64,000 nt of DNA, from positions 5,042,436-5,106,435 of the forward strand of contig NZ_KQ976354.1 of the NCBI RefSeq assembly GCF_000346485.2, read 5' to 3'. The position numbers were made by a program, and so were the translations under genes. The notes under the pieces are model-generated. The model ran no database searches. It had not been told where the DNA came from and saw only the letters and a list, made by a program, of their open reading frames with translations. This DNA comes from Scytonema hofmannii PCC 7110 (GTDB taxonomy: Bacteria; Cyanobacteriota; Cyanobacteriia; Cyanobacteriales; Nostocaceae). How positions within the stretch are numbered: position 1 is the stretch's first letter; every line of letters begins with the position of its first letter. Positions 52,377 through 60,427 of this stretch are shown one piece after another.

Positions 52377-54602
52377 ATGAAATACCAACTTGTTCAACAG
52401 CACAGCGAGGAAGACTGCGGCGCTGCGTGTTTGGCTTCCATTACTAAACATTATGGTAAGACCTTTACCATTAACAGCATTCGGCAAACAACAGGAACTA
52501 GGCAACAAGGAACCACATTATTAGGCTTGAAGCGAGGAGCTGAAGCCCTTGGTTTTAATACTAGAGCAGTGAAAGTATCTCTGGACGCCGTCAATGAAAA
52601 AGCTATTCCCCTGCCAACTATCATTCACTGGAAAGGTTATCATTGGGTGGTTTTATACGGCAAGCGAGGCAATAAATATGTTGTTGCTGACCCTGCTGTA
52701 GGTATTCGCTATCTGGAAAAAAAGTTGCTCCTTGAAGCGTGGGCAGATGGGGTCATGCTGCTCCTCGAACCAGATCCAGTCCGCTTTTTTACCCAAGAAG
52801 ATGAAAAAGAGAAAATTGGTGGTTTCGGACGATTCCTTAGGCGTGTTTGGCCATATCGCGCCATTCTTGCCCAAACTTTGTTGTTTAACTTGGTTCTAGG
52901 ACTGCTCTCTCTTGCTTCTCCATTTTTGCTGCAAATCCTCACCGATGATGTGCTGGTTCGTGGAGATATGCAACTGCTCGCGAGTGTTGGCATTACAGTG
53001 ATTATCATGCGTCTGGTCAGTAGTAGCCTCCGGCTAGCGCAATCAAATCTCGTCGCTCACTTTGCTCAACGTCTGCAACTCGGTCTAATTTTTGAATTTG
53101 GACGCCAAATCTTGCGTTTACCTTTAAGTTATTATGAATCTCGTCGCAGTGGCGAAATAGTGAGTCGCCTAGAAGATATTCAACAAATTAATCAGTTAAT
53201 TTCTCAAGCCGTTGTTAGTTTGCCTAGCCAACTTTTTATCGCCTTAGTTTCCTTAGGTTTCATGCTGTTCTACAGTGTAAAACTCACAGTCGTAGCTGGT
53301 GCGAGCGCTCTTTTAATGACTCTCTCTACAATAGCTTTCTTACCCACCCTACAACAAAAAATTCGTAGTGTTTTGGTCTTGTCAGCCGAAAACCAAGGCG
53401 TTTTGGTTGAAACCTTTAAAGGTGCTATTACCCTCAAAACAACTGCTGCTGCTCCGCAATTCTGGGAAGAATTTCAAGGGAGATTTAGTCGCCTTGCTAA
53501 CTTTACCTTCCGGACAATCCAAATTAGCATTGTTAACGGGATTTTTTCAAATTTAGTCTCTAGCATTGGTAGCATTGCCCTGCTTTGGTTCGGTAGTACC
53601 CTAGTCATTCATCAGGAATTAACTATTGGGATGTTACTGGCATTTAATAGCATGAATGCTAACTTTACCAGCTTTATTGAAACTACTATCGATTTTGTTG
53701 ATGAATTCACCCGTGCCAAAACTGCTACCCAACGGCTCACAGAAGTTATTGAAGCTACTCCAGAAACTCTAGATAACAGCCAAAAGCCTTGGGTAAAAAT
53801 TCCGGACAACACAGATATTATCTGTACAAATCTCAACTTTCATCATGCAGGGAGAGTTGATTTGTTGCAAGATTTTTCCCTAACTATTCCTGGCGGTAAG
53901 GTAATTGCTCTCATCGGCAAATCTGGGTGCGGTAAAAGTACTCTGGCTAAATTGATAGCAGGTTTATATCAACTTCAGTCTGGTAATATACGCTTCGGTA
54001 TTTATAACCTGGAGGATCTTTCTTTAGACTGTCTGCGACAACAAGTAGTACTAGTTCCCCAAGACGCGCATTTTTGGAGTCGGTCGATTGTGGAAAATTT
54101 TCGTTTGGGTTCGCCTAATATTACCTTTGAGCAGATTGTGCAAGCTTGTCACATTGCTGGGGCTGATGAGTTTATCAGCAACCTTCCCGATAAGTATCAA
54201 ACGGTCTTAGGGGAATTTGGGGCTAATCTTTCTGGTGGTCAAAAGCAAAGATTAGCGATCGCTAGATCCATTGTCAATAATCCACCAGTGTTGATTTTAG
54301 ATGAATCTACTGGTGCTCTCGACCCAGTAAGTGAAGCCCAAGTTTTAAACCAGCTGCTAACTCACCGCCAAGGTCAAACCACAATTTTGATTAGCCATCG
54401 CCCCAAAGTCATCCAGCAAGCTGATTGGATTGTCATGGTGGAACAAGGGCAATTGAAAATTCAAGGTTCTCCAGAGACTCTGAGCCATCAAGCTGGCGAG
54501 CATTTAGATTTCCTCGACGGCGTTAATTTATCAGTCAATGGTTTCTCCAAAAAGCCCTCTAGCTTTCATCTCAATGGAAGTTCTTCAACCAGCATTTGCT
54601 AA
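52377..54602 (+). CDS. lanT: C39-peptidase ABC exporter (LanT type)
   Basis: Domains in order: a C39 peptidase with Cys14 (EEDCGAACLASI), His89 (GYHWVV) and Asp105 (VVADPAVG), which cuts at double-glycine leaders; a six-helix ABC transmembrane domain (~150-440); and an ABC ATPase with Walker A GKSGCGKST (~514), signature LSGGQKQRLAIARS and Walker B VLILDEST. Length (741) is typical of LanT/AMS-type exporters. It would remove the leader of LanA, and perhaps of the peptide at 56386-56628, and export it. Its 3' end overlaps the nominal TTG start of the HlyD gene by 7 bp. The overlap shows tight coupling. Confidence 0.95.
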   Translation: MKYQLVQQHSEEDCGAACLASITKHYGKTFTINSIRQTTGTRQQGTTLLGLKRGAEALGFNTRAVKVSLDAVNEKAIPLPTIIHWKGYHWVVLYGKRGNKYVVADPAVGIRYLEKKLLLEAWADGVMLLLEPDPVRFFTQEDEKEKIGGFGRFLRRVWPYRAILAQTLLFNLVLGLLSLASPFLLQILTDDVLVRGDMQLLASVGITVIIMRLVSSSLRLAQSNLVAHFAQRLQLGLIFEFGRQILRLPLSYYESRRSGEIVSRLEDIQQINQLISQAVVSLPSQLFIALVSLGFMLFYSVKLTVVAGASALLMTLSTIAFLPTLQQKIRSVLVLSAENQGVLVETFKGAITLKTTAAAPQFWEEFQGRFSRLANFTFRTIQISIVNGIFSNLVSSIGSIALLWFGSTLVIHQELTIGMLLAFNSMNANFTSFIETTIDFVDEFTRAKTATQRLTEVIEATPETLDNSQKPWVKIPDNTDIICTNLNFHHAGRVDLLQDFSLTIPGGKVIALIGKSGCGKSTLAKLIAGLYQLQSGNIRFGIYNLEDLSLDCLRQQVVLVPQDAHFWSRSIVENFRLGSPNITFEQIVQACHIAGADEFISNLPDKYQTVLGEFGANLSGGQKQRLAIARSIVNNPPVLILDESTGALDPVSEAQVLNQLLTHRQGQTTILISHRPKVIQQADWIVMVEQGQLKIQGSPETLSHQAGEHLDFLDGVNLSVNGFSKKPSSFHLNGSSSTSIC

Positions 54603-54622
54603 TCTCTACCCAAAAAACTGTC

Positions 54623-56131
54623 ATGCTTAGCCACTTCAACGCAGATTCTCTACCCCTAGTTCAAAGTCATGAATTTCTCCCGCCGATTGGTAGTTGGGTA
54701 ACACTAGGCAGTTTGGTACTCGTTGGTGGTGTGGGGGGAGCGATCGCACTGGCTTCTGTCATCGAATATAAAGTAACCGTTAAAGGACAAGCCAGCGTCC
54801 GCCCTACGGGAGAATTGCGGGTGGTACAAGCAGCAACAGAAGGTCAAATTACAAACGTCTTTGTGAAAGAAAATCAGGCGGTAAAAAAAGGAGATGTGCT
54901 AGCCACTATCGATGATTCGCGCTTGCAAACTAAAAAAAGCCAACTGCAAAGCAACATTCAGCAGGTACAAATGCAACTGCTGCAAATCGATGCTCAAATT
55001 AAGGCGCTGAATCGACAAATCCAAGCGGAAACAGAGCGCAAAAACCGGGCTGTTAGTTCTGCTCAAGCCGAACTCAATCGCGTCCAACGCAATTACCGAG
55101 ACCGACAAATGACAGCGAAAACGGAAGTTGAAGAAGCCCAAGCAAACTTAAAAAAAGCAGAAAAAGAATGGTATCAAGCACAAGTGGAATTGCGATCGGC
55201 TCGTGCTAACCTACAATCAACAGAAGCAGCATTGAAAGCAGCCCAATCCAAACGCGATCGCTATCAAAAGGTAGTTCAAGAGGGAGCCTTGTCTTTAAAT
55301 CAATTCGAGGAAGTGCAGTTAGAAGTTGCTCAACAACAGCAAGCCGTTGAAATACGACGTGCTACTGTGGAGGTGCAACAGCTTCTTATTGCCCAGCAAC
55401 AACAAGCCGTAGCCGCAGTACGAGCAAAACTGCAACGCAATCAAGTATCTCTCAACCCCAGTGACGCGGAAGTTGCGATCGCTACAGAGGGTATTGCTCA
55501 AGAAAATGCTAGGGGTCAAGCCACTCTCGCCACCCTCAACCGAGAATGGGAAGCATTGTTTCAGCAGCGGATTCAAATTAAGAATCAACTCCAGCGCGAC
55601 ACCAGCGAACTGCAACAAATTGAAAGCGACCTCAGCCAAACCAAGATTACAGTGACAGAAGACGGGATCATCTCTCGATTAAACCTGCGTAACCCCGGTC
55701 AATCTGTACGTATGGGCGAGGAAATTGCTCAAATTGTCCCTAGCAACGCTCCCTTAGCAATCAAAGCCGCCGTTTCTCCTGAGGATATTAGTCAGTTGGA
55801 AAAGGGTCAAAAGGTACAAATGCGGGTTTCTGCATGTCCTTACCCCGACTATGGTACTCTTAAAGGCGTCGTCAGTCAAATTTCTAAAGATACCATTAAA
55901 TCTCAAAGGAGTGAGGCTTTGCCCTCAGTTGCCAACATTTCTATCCCCTCATGGGATAGCAATGCTTCTTTCTACGAGGTGACGATACTCCCAGACAGCT
56001 TGTCCTTAGGTAGGGGAAATCATCAATGTACTATTCAACTGGGAATGGAAGGCAGAGCTGATATTATTTCCCGACGAGAGACAGTCTTAAAATATATGCT
56101 CAGAAAAGCCAGGTTGATTACAAATTTGTAA
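54623..56131 (+). CDS. HlyD-family periplasmic adaptor of the lanthipeptide exporter
   Basis: The most likely start is the ATG at 54623; a TTG at 54596 overlapping lanT is the alternative. One membrane helix (TLGSLVLVGGVGGAIALASV), a biotinyl-lipoyl-like half-motif (VVQAATEGQITNVFVKENQA), then a long Gln-rich coiled coil (~100-340) and the second half-motif and beta-barrel (EDGIISRLNLRNPGQSVRMG) are the HlyD layout. It links the inner-membrane exporter to an outer-membrane channel, which is not in the window. Having an HlyD partner suits secretion across the two membranes of a cyanobacterium. It is co-transcribed with lanT. Confidence 0.9.
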   Translation: MLSHFNADSLPLVQSHEFLPPIGSWVTLGSLVLVGGVGGAIALASVIEYKVTVKGQASVRPTGELRVVQAATEGQITNVFVKENQAVKKGDVLATIDDSRLQTKKSQLQSNIQQVQMQLLQIDAQIKALNRQIQAETERKNRAVSSAQAELNRVQRNYRDRQMTAKTEVEEAQANLKKAEKEWYQAQVELRSARANLQSTEAALKAAQSKRDRYQKVVQEGALSLNQFEEVQLEVAQQQQAVEIRRATVEVQQLLIAQQQQAVAAVRAKLQRNQVSLNPSDAEVAIATEGIAQENARGQATLATLNREWEALFQQRIQIKNQLQRDTSELQQIESDLSQTKITVTEDGIISRLNLRNPGQSVRMGEEIAQIVPSNAPLAIKAAVSPEDISQLEKGQKVQMRVSACPYPDYGTLKGVVSQISKDTIKSQRSEALPSVANISIPSWDSNASFYEVTILPDSLSLGRGNHQCTIQLGMEGRADIISRRETVLKYMLRKARLITNL

Positions 56132-56385
56132 AGTTTTTTTTAGAAAATATTTAAAATTCCGTAGAAGTTTCAACCAAGTTGAAAACTTAAATGTCAGCAC
56201 TTTCACTCTTTGTGGTTACTCCCTTTGGTGTTATGAGATTACCGATTTGCTTTTCCTCTTTCTTCGCCCTCTTTGCGTGAGTGCGGTTCATTTAAATAAG
56301 TAATCTTCGGGCGGAGAGGGAGTAATTACAGAGGCTAATTGTTGAGCGTTGAGCAAACTGCATTTGCTAGTAAGACACTAAAAAG

Positions 56386-56628
56386 ATGAAAGACAAACAG
56401 AAACAAAGTTTAGAAGACCTCGATTTTCTCACTGAACTCACTCCTAGTGAACAAGAAGGAATTAATGGAGGTGGATCAGCCTTAAACATAACTTACGGGT
56501 CTAATCCCGTACCTAACGGTGGTTCTGCAACACCTTTTTCGCCGGTTGCATTTGATCCTATTGAATTGGAACCCGGACAGAATTGGTATCCAGATACACC
56601 ACAACATCAAAACACCTTCACCATTTGA
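56386..56628 (+). CDS. Second double-glycine leader peptide, possible RiPP or exported peptide
   Basis: An 80-residue ORF. The first ~30 residues form an acidic leader, LEDLDFLTELTPSEQEGING, ending in GGG. The double-glycine plus acidic helix pattern is that of leaders cut by C39 peptidases. The ~50-residue rest (SALNITYGSNPVPNGGSATP, then an acidic tail) has no cysteine, so it cannot become a lanthipeptide. It lies 254 bp after the HlyD gene. It may be a bacteriocin-like peptide or a structural peptide exported by the same machinery. The start ATG has only a weak AAAAG upstream. No family is recognised with certainty. Confidence 0.6.
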   Translation: MKDKQKQSLEDLDFLTELTPSEQEGINGGGSALNITYGSNPVPNGGSATPFSPVAFDPIELEPGQNWYPDTPQHQNTFTI

Positions 56629-56709
56629 TTTAACTTTCCCCATTAATTTTCCTTTGACAGATCCAGATTAGCGCAAAAGAGAAGTCTTATATTTTGGAGG
56701 ATGGCAATC

Positions 56710-59700
56710 ATGGGTCTAAGCGGGTCAAATTGTTGCTGGCAGTTGAGGGTAGCCAGCTTCGTAGCCGTATGTGCATTAGACGTTGCATCCGGGAATTTCG
56801 CCAAAGCTCAGATTGCCCCTGATTCCACTTTAGGTGCTGAGAGTTCTACACTAACGCCCAACGTTAGCATAGATGGTCTTCCTGCTGATGAAATTAATGG
56901 CGGGGCTATCAGAGGTACAAGTTTATTTCACAGTTTTCAACAATTCAATGTAGGCATTGGACAACGCGTCTTTTTCGCCAATCCCAGGGGAATTGAGAAC
57001 ATATTTAGTCGAGTGACTGGAACTAACCCCTCAGTTATTCTGGGAACATTGGGTGTCAACGGTGGAGCAAATCTGTTTTTACTTAACCCCAATGGTATTG
57101 TCTTTGGTCCTAATGCCAGACTAGACCTCCGTGGTTCTTTTTTGGCAAGTACTGCTAGGAGTATCAAATTTACTGATAGTCTAGAATTTAGCACTACTAA
57201 TCCCTCTGCTCCTCCTTTGCTAACGCTCAATATGCCGATTGGTTTGCAATATGGAGAAAATCCAGGCAGAATTTTGGTACAGGGGCAAGGTAATGAACTG
57301 AAAGTCGATCAGGAGACTGGTGAGGTACTTGAGGTCAATCGAACTGGTAGTTTGGAGGTAGAACCCGGTCAAACTTTGGCTCTAGCTGGTGGTGAAGTCG
57401 TCCTGGAAGGCGGAAGTTTGAGCGCTGAATCGGGACGAGTTGAAGTTTGGAGTGTCCAGGGAGAGGGTTTAGTAGGTCTTACCTCAACGAATCCAGGCTG
57501 GGAATTGAGCGATCGCGGTATACAGAACTTCCAAGACATCCGCCTATCCCAAACTGCTGCTATTGATACTAGTGGTGTTGGAGGTGGCAATATTCAAATG
57601 CAAGGGCGACGAGTAGCGTTAGAAAATGGTTCGTTGGTTTTGTCCCTGACGCAGGGTGAGGGAAGCGGAGGAACTATCAGCATCAAAGGTTCCGAGTCTA
57701 TCGAAGCTAGTGGAAGCGCCCCCAATGGCGAAGCAAGTCTCTTTTTAACGGAAACATTAGGTATCGGAAAAGCTGGTGATGTAAAAATTGACACAAAAAG
57801 CTTAATTCTCCAAAATGGGGCTCAAATATCATCTAGTACTTTTAATCAAGGTAGTAGCGGAAAGATTATTGTTAACGCCTCAGAGTTAGTTGAAGCAGCA
57901 GGTGTCACTCAAATTGAGAATTTTGCCAGTGGTTTATTTTCTGTTGCTCGTAAGAATACTGGTGAGGGTGGCAAAGTGGAGGTAACAACAAGAAGGCTAT
58001 TACTCCGGGACGGAGCCCAGGTTAGCGCCACAACTTTTAGCGAAGGTAAGGGAGGAAACGTACTGGTGAAAGCTTCTGAGTCAGTGGAAGCGACTGGCGT
58101 TGCTCCAATTGGAGCCAGCGGCTTATTTGCTGTCAGTGAGAGTACTGGTGAGGGTGGTCAAGTAGAGATCGACACAGAGAAGCTAATACTCCAAAATGGG
58201 GCTCAGGTAAGCGCGACAGCTTTTAATAAAGGCAACGGGGGTGATGTGCTTGTTAATGCGAGGGAATCAGTGGACGTGATTGGCACTGCTCAAAATGGGA
58301 ATTTTGGCAGTGGATTGGGAGCACAGACCCAAGGTACTGGAAACGGCGGCAGAGTGGAGATTAACACAAGAAAACTGCTTGTTCAAGATGGAGCACAGAT
58401 AAGTGCTGCAACTTCTATTCAAGCTAGTGGGGATGGGGGAGATGTGCTTGTTAATGCAGAAGAGTCAGTGAAAGTGATTGGTATTGCTCAAAATGGCAGA
58501 TTTCCAAGCAGCTTAGGAGCACAGACTCAAGGTACTGGAAACGGCGGGAGAGTAAAGATTAACACAAGAAAACTGCTCGTTCAAGATGGAGCACAGATAA
58601 GCGCTACAACTTTTAATCAAGGTCGTGGGGGCGATGTGCTTGTCAATGCGAGAGAGTCAGTAGAAGCGATTGGCATTTCTTACAATGGCAGATTTGGTAG
58701 CATCTTGGGAGCACGAACTAGTGGGACTGGAAACGCTGGTAGAGTAGAGATCGATACAGGGAAGCTGATACTCCGGGATGGGGCCCAGATAAGCTCCTCA
58801 ACAACTCGCGAAGGTAGCGGTAATGGAGGCGATGTACTTGTCAACGCGAAGGAGTCAGTAGAAGCAATTGGCATTTCTCAAATTAGCAGGTTTGTCAGCG
58901 TCACCGGCTTGGTAGCACAGACTCATGGGGTTGGGGACGGCGGTACTGTAACAGTCAATACGGGAAGGCTAATTCTTCAAGATGGCGCACAAGTAAGCGC
59001 CATAACTTTTAATCGGGGTCGCGGGGGAAATATTATAGTCAATGCGAGAGAGTCACTAGAAGCAATTGGTTTTGGAAGCGGTTTGAGGGTGCAGACTCAA
59101 GGTGCTGGGGACGGTGGTACTGTGACTATCAATACAGGACGGTTTTTAGCTAGCAAAGGAGCACAAACTTTAGCTACTGTTTTTGATAACAGTGAAGGCA
59201 AGGGAGGAAATATTAACATTAGGGCTTCCAAAGTAGAATTAACTGGCACGTCCGATAATGGCGACCCCACAATTTTGTTTGCGAGTACTCGCGGTAAAGG
59301 CGACAGCGGCGAAGTCACAATTGACACTGCTCAATTAATCGTCCGAGAAGGAGCGCAAATAGGGGCTGGAACTTTTAGTAGCGGTCAAGGTGGTAATGTT
59401 TTTGTCAAAGCTTCTGATTTGGTTGAACTGGTTGGCATAGTTCCACAGGTTCCCAATCGACCTTTTTTTCGAGATTGGTCGGGTCAGCGGTTTCCTAGCG
59501 GTTTGTTTACTGGCTCTGAAAATATCGGTACTGCGGGAAATTTAAGGATTGAAACTGAAAACTTAACGCTTCGGGATGGAGCCACAATTGCTGTGAACAA
59601 CCAGGGGAGAGGAGATGCAGGTAATTTAGAAGTGGTAGCTCGTAATGTTTTGCTGGACAATCAAGCTGTTCTCTCAGCGACAACAACATCAGGTCAGGGC

Positions 59701-60423
59701 GGAAATATTACGCTCAAAATCGATGACCTCTTGTTATTACGCCGCAACAGTAAAATCTCGACTAGCGCAGGTATCGATCGCGCTGGTGGTGATGGGGGCA
59801 ATATCTCGATCGATAGTGACTTGATAGTTGCTATTCCTAATGAAAATAGCGATATCACCGCCAATGCTTTCCAGGGACGGGGAGGTAATATCAACATTAA
59901 AACTCAAGGTCTATTTGGTCTTGAGTTTCGCAATTTCCAGACTCCCCTGAGTGATATTACCGCTAGTTCTGAGTTTGGTATAGCCGGAGTTGTGGATATA
60001 GATATCTTGGATGTTGACCCGGCTCAAGCATTAACCGAATTACCAGCAGATATCGTTGATGTTTCTCGCTTGATTGGACAGGACTTCTGCCGCGTTGTCG
60101 GGCAGAATAGCGAATTTGTGGTTACGGGTCGTGGCGGTTTGCCTAGTTCTCCCAATGAAACGCTCAGGGCTAATGCTCCTTGGGAAGATTTACGCTTAGT
60201 CGAGGAGAGCGAACCAACAGCGTTCAAACTTCCGCCTGCAGCTAGGAGCGAGCAACCAAAAATGGAGGATAATCAACCAGAGACAATTGTGGAAGCTCAA
60301 GGTTGGATTAGCACACCGAATGGCAATGTGCTGCTGACGGCAAAACCTGCGACAGTGACATCTCAGGGACTTTGGTTGCATCCTCTAGACTGCCAACTGT
60401 GGAAGCAAACCAGTAGGAGTTGA
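56710..60423 (+). CDS. Two-partner-secretion exoprotein with filamentous-hemagglutinin N-domain
   Basis: The ATG at 56710 is the likely start: GGAGG at 56696-56700 is spaced 9 nt from it but only 0 nt from the ATG at 56701. A signal peptide (SFVAVCALDVASGNFAKAQ) precedes the TPS domain: NGGAIRGTSLFHSFQQFNVG, then FANPRGIENIFSRVTGTNPS and LFLLNPNGIVFGPNARLDL. Residues ~290-1080 are a long run of imperfect beta-helix repeats such as GAQVSATTFNQGRGGDVLVN and RESVEAIG. The tail ends in GWISTPNGNVLLTAKPATV, typical of cyanobacterial members. It would be secreted through a TpsB pore; none is seen in this window. Four bases separate it from the TPR-CHAT gene, so they form an operon. Confidence 0.92.
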   Translation: MGLSGSNCCWQLRVASFVAVCALDVASGNFAKAQIAPDSTLGAESSTLTPNVSIDGLPADEINGGAIRGTSLFHSFQQFNVGIGQRVFFANPRGIENIFSRVTGTNPSVILGTLGVNGGANLFLLNPNGIVFGPNARLDLRGSFLASTARSIKFTDSLEFSTTNPSAPPLLTLNMPIGLQYGENPGRILVQGQGNELKVDQETGEVLEVNRTGSLEVEPGQTLALAGGEVVLEGGSLSAESGRVEVWSVQGEGLVGLTSTNPGWELSDRGIQNFQDIRLSQTAAIDTSGVGGGNIQMQGRRVALENGSLVLSLTQGEGSGGTISIKGSESIEASGSAPNGEASLFLTETLGIGKAGDVKIDTKSLILQNGAQISSSTFNQGSSGKIIVNASELVEAAGVTQIENFASGLFSVARKNTGEGGKVEVTTRRLLLRDGAQVSATTFSEGKGGNVLVKASESVEATGVAPIGASGLFAVSESTGEGGQVEIDTEKLILQNGAQVSATAFNKGNGGDVLVNARESVDVIGTAQNGNFGSGLGAQTQGTGNGGRVEINTRKLLVQDGAQISAATSIQASGDGGDVLVNAEESVKVIGIAQNGRFPSSLGAQTQGTGNGGRVKINTRKLLVQDGAQISATTFNQGRGGDVLVNARESVEAIGISYNGRFGSILGARTSGTGNAGRVEIDTGKLILRDGAQISSSTTREGSGNGGDVLVNAKESVEAIGISQISRFVSVTGLVAQTHGVGDGGTVTVNTGRLILQDGAQVSAITFNRGRGGNIIVNARESLEAIGFGSGLRVQTQGAGDGGTVTINTGRFLASKGAQTLATVFDNSEGKGGNINIRASKVELTGTSDNGDPTILFASTRGKGDSGEVTIDTAQLIVREGAQIGAGTFSSGQGGNVFVKASDLVELVGIVPQVPNRPFFRDWSGQRFPSGLFTGSENIGTAGNLRIETENLTLRDGATIAVNNQGRGDAGNLEVVARNVLLDNQAVLSATTTSGQGGNITLKIDDLLLLRRNSKISTSAGIDRAGGDGGNISIDSDLIVAIPNENSDITANAFQGRGGNINIKTQGLFGLEFRNFQTPLSDITASSEFGIAGVVDIDILDVDPAQALTELPADIVDVSRLIGQDFCRVVGQNSEFVVTGRGGLPSSPNETLRANAPWEDLRLVEESEPTAFKLPPAARSEQPKMEDNQPETIVEAQGWISTPNGNVLLTAKPATVTSQGLWLHPLDCQLWKQTSRS

Positions 60424-60427
60424 AAAA

